64,000 nucleotides of DNA. It comes from Streptomyces sp. NBC_01775. GTDB taxonomy: Bacteria; Actinomycetota; Actinomycetes; Streptomycetales; Streptomycetaceae. The notes below the pieces were generated by a model, which made no database searches, was not told the DNA's origin, and saw nothing but the letters and a program-made list of their open reading frames with translations. A program made the translations under genes and the position numbers. Shown here piece after piece: positions 15,771 through 24,304 of the stretch. The stretch is taken from positions 8,804,001 to 8,868,000 of the forward strand of contig NZ_CP109104.1 in the NCBI RefSeq assembly GCF_035917675.1. The letters are read 5' to 3'. Numbering within the stretch: position 1 is the first letter of the stretch; the number at the start of each line of letters is the position of its first letter.

Positions 15771-16266
15771 TCAGAAGTGGGGGTTCTCGCTGGGGCGGTC
15801 GGCCTCGTCGGCGGCCTCCAGCAGTTCGGGTAGGTCCGACGGGTCGGCGTCGCGGTTGTCGATCCACCACCCGGCCCGGGTCAGCGGCCGTACGGCTTCC
15901 TTGATGGCCTGCCACTCGGCCTCGTCCATCTCGCCTTCGGCGACCAGCGCGGTGTAGGCGGCGGTCACGAGCTGGTGGCGGCAGCGGGAGGCCCAGCCGA
16001 CCGCGCGCTCGCTGCCATCCAGCGGCGGCATCCGGTACTTCGGCCCAGGTCCCGGCCTCGGCTGCCTCCTCGGCGCGCTTGTTCGCCAGCCACTCGGCCT
16101 TGGACTCCGAGTCCTGGCCCTTGGAGGCACGCCAGCACTCGGAGCAGTCACGGGAGGCGAGCCAGCGGGCGTACCCGGCACGCCGGTCGGCGGGATGCTC
16201 GGACAGGTCGACATCGCAGGTGTGGCCGCAGGCGTGGTCGATGGGCCAGACGGTCTTCACGGGCAT
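15771..16266 (-). pseudogene. Cys-rich hypothetical protein, frameshifted
   Basis: From ATG 16266 (AAGGAG upstream) the frame gives VWPIDHACGHTCDVDLSEHP and SRDCSECWRASKGQD, a likely zinc-binding cluster with CxxxC and CxxC pairs. It then reaches TWAE. At about 16038-16042 the sensible continuation (YRMPPLDGSERAVGWASRCR, RAGWWIDNRDADPSDLPELL) lies in another frame and ends at 15771. Two missing bases in a GA-repeat would explain it. Rejoined, the product is about 165 residues. I recall similar intact proteins in Streptomyces elements, but not their function. Confidence 0.6.
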
Positions 16267-16328
16267 GGAGCAGGCTCCTTACAGATCGATGGGTGTGTTC
16301 AGCGGGTGTGGCGGCTGCCGGGCCCCGG

Positions 16329-17051
16329 CTAGGCCGGAGGAGGCGACGGGGAGAGCGCCGATTCCGGTGTGGGGCCGGGGCGTTGAGGTGAGGAGGCGGT
16401 GGCGGCGCGGGAACGGACAGCATGGGGCTCCGGCGGCTTCTGCCGCGGTTCCGGAAGCGCTGTGTCGGCTGGGTCGGACGCGTTCTTGAACACGCCCCGG
16501 CTCATGTCCTCCAGCTCCATCACGGCGATCATGACGTGGGCGTTGAGGGAGGTGACCAGGCGCTTCATGCTGCGCAGACGCAGGGTCATTTCTCGGCCCT
16601 GGTCGGAGTCGAGGCGGTCGCACCATTGCGTGGCGGTGTCGACGAGGTCGTCCAGCTCTTCGACAGCGCCGATGCCCTCGTCCATCGCGCCCCGGATGAC
16701 TTCCGAGATCCCAGCGGCCTCGCGCAGCCCGCGGGACTCGTCCCCCAGCACGACCGGCGACTGGACCGGACGGGAAGCGGGCTTCCCGTCCGCTGGCACC
16801 ACGGCGCGGGGATCGGCGGCGACCGACAGTCCCGCCTCTTGGACCTCACGCGTGGCGGCGGCCACGTTCTGCACCGCCGTGTGGTGCGGGGTGCCATCCG
16901 GCAGCAGATACACATCCAGCCGCGCGTTGTACTCGAAGTGGTGCTTGCACAGGACCTCGTCGAGGAAGGGGCGGTCATCGGCGACGGCAGCGGCGATACC
17001 GAATTCGGGGGTGGCGCCGAATGCGACGTCGGGCTCAAGCTCCAGGGGCAC
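16329..17051 (-). CDS. Hypothetical protein, paralogous to the next upstream gene
   Basis: 240 residues from GTG 17051. Residues about 15-80 (FGIAAAVADDRPFLDEVLCK, LDVYLLPDGTPHHTAVQNVA) share a pattern with the neighbour at 17065-17517. The shared plan is an 'AV..DDR...D..L...F', then a beta hairpin, then a helix. The middle is helical (EVIRGAMDEGIGAVEELDDL). The tail has PHAVRSRAATASSPQR. No known function. It is part of the leftward operon. Confidence 0.6.
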   Translation of the reverse strand: MPLELEPDVAFGATPEFGIAAAVADDRPFLDEVLCKHHFEYNARLDVYLLPDGTPHHTAVQNVAAATREVQEAGLSVAADPRAVVPADGKPASRPVQSPVVLGDESRGLREAAGISEVIRGAMDEGIGAVEELDDLVDTATQWCDRLDSDQGREMTLRLRSMKRLVTSLNAHVMIAVMELEDMSRGVFKNASDPADTALPEPRQKPPEPHAVRSRAATASSPQRPGPTPESALSPSPPPA

Positions 17052-17064
17052 AGGAACGTTTCTC

Positions 17065-17517
17065 CTAGCGGCGGTGCGTGGACTGCCGGGACACGGCCGG
17101 GCCGGGTCGGTACGTGCTCTCGCTCAGCGGGCCGACCTGCGCGGTGGCGGTGCCCGTGCGGGCGGGCGAGACAGCGGTTGCCGCCTGGGCCCGCCGCTGC
17201 TGGGCGAAAGCCACCGCCAGGGGCGGCTCTTTCGGCGGCCCGCCGGACTGCGGCGGAGGCTCACCTGGGTGAAGGTCGTAGGCGGCATCGGCATGAACGT
17301 TCTGGCGCGCGGCCCGCAGCGACTGCACCGCGAGCTGGGTGCGGCGTACCGGATCGCGACCGGGCTCGGTCAGCGCGTAGAGGCGGCTGTCGGGGAGGGG
17401 CTCGAAGCCGACCCTGCGCAGCAGGTGGTCGGTGACGTGGCGATCGTGGGAGGGGACGGCCACGACGCCGGCATCGGGGTGGTGGCCGATGATGATGTGC
17501 GGAGCTGCTTCCGCCAC
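17065..17517 (-). CDS. Hypothetical protein, paralogue of the 240-aa neighbour
   Basis: 150 residues from GTG 17517. The N-terminal domain (residues 5-80) reads IIIGHHPDAGVVAVPSHDRH, then VTDHLLRRVGFEPLPDSRLY and RTQLAVQSLRAARQNVHADA. It matches the plan of the downstream neighbour. The remainder is a disordered tail with FAQQRRAQAATAVSPAR. It is the last leftward gene before the cargo nuclease gene, which diverges from it, so a promoter must lie in 17518-17753. Confidence 0.55.
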   Translation of the reverse strand: MAEAAPHIIIGHHPDAGVVAVPSHDRHVTDHLLRRVGFEPLPDSRLYALTEPGRDPVRRTQLAVQSLRAARQNVHADAAYDLHPGEPPPQSGGPPKEPPLAVAFAQQRRAQAATAVSPARTGTATAQVGPLSESTYRPGPAVSRQSTHRR

Positions 17518-17753
17518 GGGAGCTGCACCTCGCAGGGTCGGGGACGTGCGGGTGGCGAGGATCTCTTGGGAGGCGGGATTTGGCGGTGCCGGAGATTTCC
17601 GCTAGTGCGTCCACTCGGGTCCGCACGCCGTCGCACCATGGCGGTCCAAGAGCGGATGATGCAGTGTCGGCAAGGTCCTCGGTGTTGGACTGCGTGTGTA
17701 GTCCGGTGGCCGGCGCCTCCCCGTTGTCGGCGACGGCTGCCACAATTCCGTAC

Positions 17754-18551
17754 GTGAGTGATGAGTTGCTGCCACCTGACATGTCCGTAGCCTTGGACGC
17801 CCCGCAGAACAGCGCGATCGTCGGCGAGTGGCTGCTGGGTTCCAGCGCCCTGCTCATGCAGCATCAAGGAGATTCCCGCACTGCAGAGCTGATCGCAGAT
17901 GTGACCTCGCTGGAGATACAGCTCTGGAACACGGACTTCGACGAGGAGGGCTACCGAGTTGATCTCGTGGTGGAGCCCAGCCTGTATCTCCGCTATGACG
18001 AGGCGGTTCTGAGAAGAATTTCCAGCGCCATGAGCTTGGTTCTCGGGCAAGCAGGCAAGGATGTGGATGAGATACATGTGCGTCCGGAGATTCCACGGCT
18101 CGCCGTTGGTTGGCGGGAGCAGGTGAAGGCGGTCAACGGTCCGAAGCCCAGCAACCAAGGCCGTAAGCCCCGTCTTGAGCCCCGTCACCCGATTGAGGAT
18201 CAGCTCCACTTCACAAATCAATGGGAGCGCGACGTTTACCGGGTGCTCAAGAAGCGCCAAGCGGCCCTGCCGGATAGCGAAACTATCGGGATCATGCCCC
18301 TTGGCGGCATACGAGTTCGCCTCCGTACCCTCGAACCCGACCTCCTGATCACGTATCGCGGTTACGCCGGTGTCATTGAGATCGACGGCCCGCAGCACAG
18401 AGGCCACGCAGGTATTGACCACAGCCGCACCCGGCAGCTCCTACATGCTGGGGTGAAGGTGGTCGACCGGCTGAACGTGGAGGAAGTGAACAGCTTGGCA
18501 GAGGTCGAAAAATTCGTGGAGGACTTCCTGACTCAACTCGGACGTCGGTAG
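17754..18551 (+). CDS. Putative PD-(D/E)XK nuclease, cargo gene
   Basis: 265 residues if started at GTG 17754; the open frame extends to 17580 without supporting similarity. The N-terminal 130 residues are unrecognised (SAIVGEWLLGSSALLMQHQG, WNTDFDEEGYRVDLVVEPSL). The C-terminal third has EPDLLITYRGYAGVIEIDG followed by a helix SRTRQLLHAGVKVVDRL. The D-x(n)-E-x-D arrangement and the closing helix are the layout of Vsr/DUF559-type PD-(D/E)XK nucleases. It runs against the whole operon, has its own promoter region, and looks lower in GC than its neighbours. A defence or anti-plasmid role is plausible but inferred. Confidence 0.6.
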   Translation: MSDELLPPDMSVALDAPQNSAIVGEWLLGSSALLMQHQGDSRTAELIADVTSLEIQLWNTDFDEEGYRVDLVVEPSLYLRYDEAVLRRISSAMSLVLGQAGKDVDEIHVRPEIPRLAVGWREQVKAVNGPKPSNQGRKPRLEPRHPIEDQLHFTNQWERDVYRVLKKRQAALPDSETIGIMPLGGIRVRLRTLEPDLLITYRGYAGVIEIDGPQHRGHAGIDHSRTRQLLHAGVKVVDRLNVEEVNSLAEVEKFVEDFLTQLGRR

Positions 18552-18615
18552 ATCGACCGAAGTCCCGTTGCTGTGGCTGTCCGGCCCGGCTCCTTTTGCC
18601 TGGCGTTTTGGCTGG

Positions 18616-20124
18616 TCAGCCGTGCATTCGGGCGTCCGTATCGAACAGTTCGCGCTCTCGTGGATGGAGAAGGTGTTGGGTGATGAAGGAACGGCCAGCG
18701 ACCTTCCACAGACCGCGTCCCTTGGTGAGCGCGGCTACCGCCTGGGCCTCGACCCCGGTCAGGCCGAGAAGCGATGAGGCGGCGGCCAGCTGGTCGGCTT
18801 CCTGGCGGTAGATGATGCGGGTGGAGCAGTCGGTGAGCAGGCCCTCGGCCAGAGCGCGGCCCCGGGAGCCGGCGTCGCCTGCGGTGAGCAGGTCGCTCAA
18901 CCGGTGGATAACCATCAAGTTCGCGATGCCGAGCCCCCGGGAGAGCTTCCACTGGGACTGCATGCGCTCCAGGAGGGCGACGTGCCGCATGACGCGCCAG
19001 GCTTCGTCATAGATCACCCACCGCCGCCCGGCATCGGGATCGGCGAGTGCGGATTCCATCCACGCGGACGCGCAGGTCATCGCCAACACGAGTGCGGTGT
19101 CGTCGCCCGCGCCGCCCAGACGGGAGAGGTCGATGGACAGCATCGGGGCGCTCGGGTCGAAGGCGACGGTCGACTCGGCGTCGAACATCCCGGCCAGGTC
19201 TCCGTGCACCATGCGTCGCAGGGCGTGGGCGAGGTCCTCGGCGGCGACCCCGAGGCGGCCGGAGGGCTCGCCCAGTGCGGTGTCGAGCTGTTCCGGCGAG
19301 CCGAGGACGTGCGCGATCTGCCCCAGCAGCGGCGTGCTCCCGCCGGCCTCGGCGTGCGCGACGACCTCGTCGAGGGCGACATCGAGCGCGGTGTGTTCCA
19401 TCGGGTGCAGTTCGCGCCGTAGCACCGTCTTGGCGAGGGATCCGAGGAGGAGAAGGCGGCGCTTGCGGACCTCGCCGCGCCAGTCCTCCTCGCTGACCCC
19501 GCTCGGTCGCGCGGGGGCGTCCAGCGGGTTGAGACGACCAGGCAGCCCAGGGCCCAGCGCGATGGTCTGGCCGCCCAGTTCCCGGGCGACGACGGTCCAC
19601 ACGCCCTTCGGATCGCAGGGGACGTAGATGCGGTAGCCGAAGGCGACGGCGCGGACCGCGAGGGACTTGGCCACGGCGGACTTGCCCATCCCGATGACCC
19701 CGGCGAGCAGGATGTTGGGGTTGGTGAACCCGTCGAGGCGCCCGTAGAGCGAGAACGGGTCGTAGCAGAACGCCGCCTCCGCGTGGACGTCGCGACCAAT
19801 GTAGATGCCTTGGGCGCCGAGGCCGCCTTCGGCCAGGAACGGGTAGGCACCCGAGGCCGTCGCGGTCGTCATCCGGTGGGCGGGAAGTTTCAGCCTGCCG
19901 CCGCGGGCGGAGGCGGCACCGGGGCGTCCGGCCGCCGGGTAGGTGGCCCGCAGCTCGGGGCCAAGACCGGAGGCGGCGGCGCGGGCCTCGGGACGGTTGG
20001 CGTCCCGGGCCTGGTCGCGGGCGGTGGCCAGATGAGCCCGCGCGGCACGCGAGGTAGCGCGGTCGCTCTTGGCCGGGACGAACAGCGGGCTCGCGGTGAC
20101 GCGCTTGCGTATCGAGGGGGACAT
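18616..20124 (-). CDS. VirB4-type ATPase of the transfer system
   Basis: 502 residues from ATG 20124. The first 80 residues are basic and disordered (SRAARAHLATARDQAR). The motor domain contains Walker A GVIGMGKSAVAKS at about residue 142 and Walker B RRWVIYDEAWRVM at about 370. These are followed by SRGLGIANLMVIHRLSDLL, the usual VirB4/TraC arrangement. The classical VirB4 N-terminal domain is absent and is probably supplied by the SCO6880-type membrane protein encoded upstream. It powers assembly and substrate transfer of the secretion channel at the inner face of the membrane. Confidence 0.85.
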   Translation of the reverse strand: MSPSIRKRVTASPLFVPAKSDRATSRAARAHLATARDQARDANRPEARAAASGLGPELRATYPAAGRPGAASARGGRLKLPAHRMTTATASGAYPFLAEGGLGAQGIYIGRDVHAEAAFCYDPFSLYGRLDGFTNPNILLAGVIGMGKSAVAKSLAVRAVAFGYRIYVPCDPKGVWTVVARELGGQTIALGPGLPGRLNPLDAPARPSGVSEEDWRGEVRKRRLLLLGSLAKTVLRRELHPMEHTALDVALDEVVAHAEAGGSTPLLGQIAHVLGSPEQLDTALGEPSGRLGVAAEDLAHALRRMVHGDLAGMFDAESTVAFDPSAPMLSIDLSRLGGAGDDTALVLAMTCASAWMESALADPDAGRRWVIYDEAWRVMRHVALLERMQSQWKLSRGLGIANLMVIHRLSDLLTAGDAGSRGRALAEGLLTDCSTRIIYRQEADQLAAASSLLGLTGVEAQAVAALTKGRGLWKVAGRSFITQHLLHPRERELFDTDARMHG

Positions 20125-20145
20125 GCTCGGTGGTGCTCCTGGTGG

Positions 20146-20601
20146 TCAGTGGCGGGTGAGGCCGGTGAAGGGATCGCGCAGATCGGCCGGTGTGTGATCC
20201 CGCCGCACCCGCGCTGAGGCGGCCAGATGGCGTTGGCACACGGTGAGTGCGGGAGCGCCCTCGGGAAGCCGGGCCCGGCACGCCTCCCGGGCAGGCAGGC
20301 GCCCGGTGTCCGCATGGGGTGCCGCGTGGAAGGCGGCGTGGAGGTGGTCGGCGGCCTGCCACAGCCGGATGCGGCACGCGCGCAGGTGGTCGCCTTCGGC
20401 GCCGGCCACGGGGGAGGTACTGCTGGTGTGCGCATCGAGAAGCCCGTAGAGAGCGACCAGGTGCGCGTGCAGCGAGTCCAGTTCCGCACGGGAGGCGGCG
20501 ATGGGGGCATCGGGGAGGTTGATCGCCCGGTGGAAGTCGAGCGCGGCGGTGGCGAAAGGCACGAAGTCCGAGGCCAGGTCGGGCAGAGGTGCAGTCGGCA
20601 T
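20146..20601 (-). CDS. Hypothetical protein between the VirB4 and SCO6880 genes
   Basis: 151 residues from ATG 20601 (GAAGG upstream). It is helical, with FVPFATAALDFHRAINLPDA and RAELDSLHAHLVALYGLLDA. It contains cysteines at about 76, 110 and 123 and ends in RHLAASARVRRDHTPAD. Its place between two core channel genes suggests a role in the apparatus, for example as a VirB4 partner, though nothing in the sequence proves this. Confidence 0.6.
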   Translation of the reverse strand: MPTAPLPDLASDFVPFATAALDFHRAINLPDAPIAASRAELDSLHAHLVALYGLLDAHTSSTSPVAGAEGDHLRACRIRLWQAADHLHAAFHAAPHADTGRLPAREACRARLPEGAPALTVCQRHLAASARVRRDHTPADLRDPFTGLTRH

Positions 20602-20649
20602 GGGAAGGGGCCTTCGGTCGAGCGCGGAGAGAGGAGTCGGCGGGGCCGG

Positions 20650-22122
20650 TTATGCCGCGAGGGCAAGAGGGAGGGCCGAACGGGTGAAGGCTTCGGCCTG
20701 CTGCCAGGTCAGCCGCCGCAGGTCGGTCATGGCCGACACGGCGGCGGTCTCGATCGCCGCGCTCGCGGAGTTGAGCGCGTCCTCGCTCTCGGCGCTGACG
20801 GTGAGCAGCCCGGTGACAGCGACATCGGCGTGCCCGGCGATGAGCTGGCGTTCACGCTCCTTGACGTCGGCGTACTCCACCGCGTCCTCCTCCGAGTCGA
20901 CCTGGCCCTTGCGCTGGCGTTCGGCGGCGTCCGCTATCACGCTGGCCTTCTTGCGCTGCACGTCCTTAAGGGCGGAGTCCAGCCCCTTGGGGGTGTAGGT
21001 GATCGAGAGGGTGCGGCGGGCCCCGGAGGTGAACAGGAGCTGGTGCAGGAAGCCGGGACTGGTTTCGGTCCGGGGCCAGTTCTCGATCCAGAAGGTGGCG
21101 TGGTGGGCGGTGTCGGTCTGGACGCGGTCGCCCTTCTCCACCAGGACGACGGGTCCGGCGGCGGCGGGGTCGGCCTGCGGGCGTCCGGTCTGGGACGACT
21201 GGTCGAGGGCGGCGGAGGAGGTCGGGTCGTAGGCGGTCCGGATCACCGCTGCGACCTCGTGGGCGGACAGCCAGCCGCCCGGGGCGAGCCCCGCGTTGCG
21301 GGCGGCTTGGTCGAAGGTGGAGGTGAGCTGGGCCAGCACGGAGAAGGCCCCGGTGAGCCCGCCCCCGCCCTGGTTGATCAACCGTCGGGCGGCCTTCATG
21401 TCGAGGGCGAGTGCGACGTACGCCTCGTGCGGCGCGGCTGCCGGTCCGGCGGCCTCCAGCAGGTCGCGGTAGACGGCCCCGGCCAGCGGGGTGTCCGCGT
21501 CGCCGTGCTCGGTCCAGTACCGGTTGAGCGCGTCCCCGCTGTCGGGGACGGTGCGCTCCAGGACCTGGACGCGGGCGACGTGGCCGGTGCGGGCGAGCGC
21601 GGCCAGCGTGCGGCCCCAGCCGGTCACGTTGGCGGACTGGGCGGCCGGGTCGAGCAGCGCGAAGGCGCGGGCTGAGACGCGGACCACGGCGGTCAGGGTG
21701 CCCGCGTGCGGGTCGTGGACTGCACCGAAGTGCCCGTTCGGCGCCGTGGCGACGCGGAGCGAGGCGGCCGTACCGGGCAAGTGCAGGAGTCCCTCCCGGT
21801 GGGGCCGGGTGGCGGGCCGGGCCAGCCACACCAACTGGCCCTTCGCACGGCGCAGCGTGTAGCGGGCGGCGATGGGTGCCCAGTCGGCCAGCGGCCGGCC
21901 CCGGTGCCGGACGAAGACGCCCGCCAGCAGCAGGGCCCACAGCGGGATGAGCTTCAGCGCGCCGAGGACTCCGGAGGTGAGCAGGACCGCGAGCAGCAGC
22001 AGACCGGTGGTCGCGACACCCAGCAACTGCGGGATGGACAGGCCCATCAGCACGCCCCGGCGGGTGCGGTGGGGGAACTTCACGGTGGCCGGGCCGTCGG
22101 AAGAAGAGGTCTCGGAGAACAT
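20650..22122 (-). CDS. SCO6880-family membrane protein of the transfer system
   Basis: 490 residues from ATG 22122. Two membrane helices follow a short N-terminus (LLGVATTGLLLLAVLLTSGV and LIPLWALLLAGVFV), a PrgI-like arrangement. The large soluble part then resembles the N-terminal domain of VirB4 proteins (LRVATAPNGHFGAVHDPHAG, ERERQLIAGHADVAVTGLLT). In actinobacterial conjugation clusters this family is paired with a shortened VirB4 ATPase, exactly as here. Confidence 0.8.
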   Translation of the reverse strand: MFSETSSSDGPATVKFPHRTRRGVLMGLSIPQLLGVATTGLLLLAVLLTSGVLGALKLIPLWALLLAGVFVRHRGRPLADWAPIAARYTLRRAKGQLVWLARPATRPHREGLLHLPGTAASLRVATAPNGHFGAVHDPHAGTLTAVVRVSARAFALLDPAAQSANVTGWGRTLAALARTGHVARVQVLERTVPDSGDALNRYWTEHGDADTPLAGAVYRDLLEAAGPAAAPHEAYVALALDMKAARRLINQGGGGLTGAFSVLAQLTSTFDQAARNAGLAPGGWLSAHEVAAVIRTAYDPTSSAALDQSSQTGRPQADPAAAGPVVLVEKGDRVQTDTAHHATFWIENWPRTETSPGFLHQLLFTSGARRTLSITYTPKGLDSALKDVQRKKASVIADAAERQRKGQVDSEEDAVEYADVKERERQLIAGHADVAVTGLLTVSAESEDALNSASAAIETAAVSAMTDLRRLTWQQAEAFTRSALPLALAA

Positions 22123-22178
22123 GGCAGAGCCGTCCTTGAAAGCAGAGGAAGAGAGAGGGGGGACGGGGGCGGGCGGCC

Positions 22179-22199
22179 GGGCGGGGCCTGGGCCCGCCC
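22179..22199. terminator. GC-rich hairpin in the VirB6/SCO6880 gap
   Basis: GGGCGGG and CCCGCCC form a 7-bp stem with a 7-nt loop in the 93-bp space between the VirB6-like and SCO6880-like genes. It could set the ratio of the two messages. Confidence 0.35.
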
Positions 22200-22215
22200 C
22201 CGTCAGGTGAGGGCT

Positions 22216-23586
22216 CTAGGAGCCGGAATCACCGGGTGGGCCGGGGTAGACCCACCGCTGCGGTGTGGCACCGCCCTGCGGAGGCGGACCGCTCGATGGC
22301 GGCGGTCCGCCGGCCGAAGACGGCTGGCGCATCGCCCCCGCCGACCGGTCCGAGGAGCCCTGGCCACCACTGCTGGAGCGTGCACCGGATTCCTGACCGG
22401 GGCGGCGGACGAGAGGCTGGCCCTGATCGCCGTCGGTCGGAGGGCGGCGGATGAGCGCGCGGCCCTTGTCGCCTCCAGCGTCCGGGTCCTCGCCGAAGCG
22501 GAAGTGGGTCTGCTTCGGCCTGCCCTGGCCCCCGCTCCCGGAGCCGCCGCTCGGGTCGATGCCCGAGGCGACACCGCCGGCGCCCTGGCCCGGGATCTTC
22601 GAGGGCCCTTGCGGAGCCATGCCCCCGGTCTTGGCCTGCATCGCCAACTGGCCCGCGGTCTTCGCCGCCCCGGCCGCCGTACCGACCCCGGCGACGCCAG
22701 AGCGGTGCAGGTCGTCGTGCCCGCCGCCGTCGGCGGCCCAGTGCACGAACTTGTAGGTCGCGTACGGGCAGAGCAGGACGAGGACCATCACGACCATGCC
22801 CGACATGGCGTCCGAGAGCGCCGCCATGCCGCCGTCGGAATCGGACTTGCCCATCGCGGAGACGCCGAGGAGGAAGACGATCGTCATCAGCAGCTTGGAG
22901 ACGATGAGCGTGGAGGTGGCCTCGATCCACCCCCGCCGCCAGCGCTTGGCGATCTCCCAGCCCCCGCCCGCGCCCGCGAAGACCGCGAGCGTGACGAGCA
23001 CCAGGATGCCGACCTTGCGGGCGACCATCACGGCCCAGTACAAGAACGCCCCGATCGCGCAGCCCAGCGCGATGATCGCGGGCACGCCCCAGCCCAGGCC
23101 GTACATCGCCCCCAGCTCGTTCACCTTGATCACGCGGCGGATCGCATCGTCGACCGAGGAGTTCGCCGCCTTGAACAGCCCGGCGGACAGCGCGTCGACC
23201 ACGGTGAGAGCGACGGTGGTGCAGGCGATGGCGGCGAAGGCGAAGAAGACGCCGATCATCGTCCCGAACGCGGCCTGGGCCAGGGCGCGCTCGTCGCGGC
23301 GCCAGGCGGCGCGGGTCAGCTGGAGACAGAACGTCCCCACGGTGAGCACGAGCCCGATGGGGAGGATCAGCTCGTAGTTGTGCCGGAACCACTCGGCGTT
23401 CAGGTCGACCGCGGTGGTCTTGTCCACCGCGCGGGTGGCCAGGTCGGCGGCGGACTGGGCGACCTCGCCCATGGACTTGGCGATCCAGGCCCCGATGCCG
23501 TCCGTGATCGCCTCGCCGGTCTTCCCGGCCACACCGCCCACGGCGCCGCACACCGAGTTCATCAGCGGCAGATCACACGCCTTCAC
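22216..23586 (-). CDS. VirB6/TrbL-like polytopic membrane protein
   Basis: 456 residues from GTG 23586; a TTG one codon earlier is also possible, and AGGAGG precedes both. About seven hydrophobic helices lie between residues 70 and 290 (YELILPIGLVLTVGTFC, MIGVFFAFAAIACTTVALTV, VGILVLVTLAVFAGAGGGW, VVMVLVLLCPYATYKFVHWA). A long Gly/Ser/Pro/Gln-rich cytoplasmic tail follows (residues 320-456). This is the layout of VirB6/TrbL proteins that line the membrane channel. The neighbouring VirB4- and VirB8-like genes support the call. Confidence 0.8.
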   Translation of the reverse strand: MKACDLPLMNSVCGAVGGVAGKTGEAITDGIGAWIAKSMGEVAQSAADLATRAVDKTTAVDLNAEWFRHNYELILPIGLVLTVGTFCLQLTRAAWRRDERALAQAAFGTMIGVFFAFAAIACTTVALTVVDALSAGLFKAANSSVDDAIRRVIKVNELGAMYGLGWGVPAIIALGCAIGAFLYWAVMVARKVGILVLVTLAVFAGAGGGWEIAKRWRRGWIEATSTLIVSKLLMTIVFLLGVSAMGKSDSDGGMAALSDAMSGMVVMVLVLLCPYATYKFVHWAADGGGHDDLHRSGVAGVGTAAGAAKTAGQLAMQAKTGGMAPQGPSKIPGQGAGGVASGIDPSGGSGSGGQGRPKQTHFRFGEDPDAGGDKGRALIRRPPTDGDQGQPLVRRPGQESGARSSSGGQGSSDRSAGAMRQPSSAGGPPPSSGPPPQGGATPQRWVYPGPPGDSGS

Positions 23587-23617
23587 CAAGGCACCTCCTT
23601 CGTCGTCGCGGCGCGGG

Positions 23618-24304
23618 TCATGGGGCGACCTCCGGCAGCACGCCGGACAGCGCGCACTCGTGATCGGGCCGGCACTGGAGGGCGAGCGTCATGGAGCGGG
23701 GCTCGGCCCCGGCGCCCGAGCCCTTCCAGGCCAGAGACTGCTTGCCGGTCACGGTCACCGCGTAGACGTAGGACTGCGTGATGGCGCCGGGGTCCTGGGA
23801 GAGGACGGTCTTGAACGCGGCGGGGTAGTGGCCCTCGTTCACCTCGGCGGTGGCGTGCTGGTGGTTGTCGTGCATCCGCGACCACAGCGCCTTGCCCGGC
23901 ACTTGGCCGGTCACGGACTTCCAGTCGGCGTACTTCGCCTCGCCGGTCATCCACCGCTTGAGCCCGGCCAGATGCCCGGCCCGGGAGAAGCGCCGGGCGT
24001 CATACGTCCACAGCGCCTCGGTCGCCGCCTTCGCGAACGTCACCGGATCACCCGTGCGCGGCGGCGCGGCGACGGCCTGGTCCGAACCCGCACGCGGCGC
24101 GGGGGAGGGGGGCGAAGCGGTGGGCTTGGGGTGGGCGTCCGCTCGCGGTTGAGGAGCCTCGGACCGGGTCAGGTAGGAGATGAGGCCGGCGAGGGCCAGC
24201 AGTACGGCCAGGATGATGCCGATCATCGCCGAGCGCCGGAGCACCGACGAAGGCGCGACGGAGGAGTCCTGGGAGGCGGCGGATCGTTTCTTCAAGGTCG
24301 GCAT
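23618..24304 (-). CDS. VirB8-like bitopic transfer protein
   Basis: 228 residues from ATG 24304, sharing one base with the preceding stop (TGATG). One membrane helix lies at residues 25-45 (SAMIGIILAVLLALAGLISY). A Pro/Ala linker follows, then an extracellular domain (TFAKAATEALWTYDARRF, HATAEVNEGHYPAAFKTVLS, AITQSYVYAVTVTGKQSLAW) that looks like the NTF2-like fold of VirB8/TcpC. Two cysteines near the end (LQCRPDHECAL) may form a disulfide. Confidence 0.7.
   Translation of the reverse strand: MPTLKKRSAASQDSSVAPSSVLRRSAMIGIILAVLLALAGLISYLTRSEAPQPRADAHPKPTASPPSPAPRAGSDQAVAAPPRTGDPVTFAKAATEALWTYDARRFSRAGHLAGLKRWMTGEAKYADWKSVTGQVPGKALWSRMHDNHQHATAEVNEGHYPAAFKTVLSQDPGAITQSYVYAVTVTGKQSLAWKGSGAGAEPRSMTLALQCRPDHECALSGVLPEVAP

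Noticed and set aside
21706..23781. 691-codon plus-strand open frame
   Set aside because: It is a shadow of the VirB6-like gene; the membrane-protein reading on the minus strand is clearly real.
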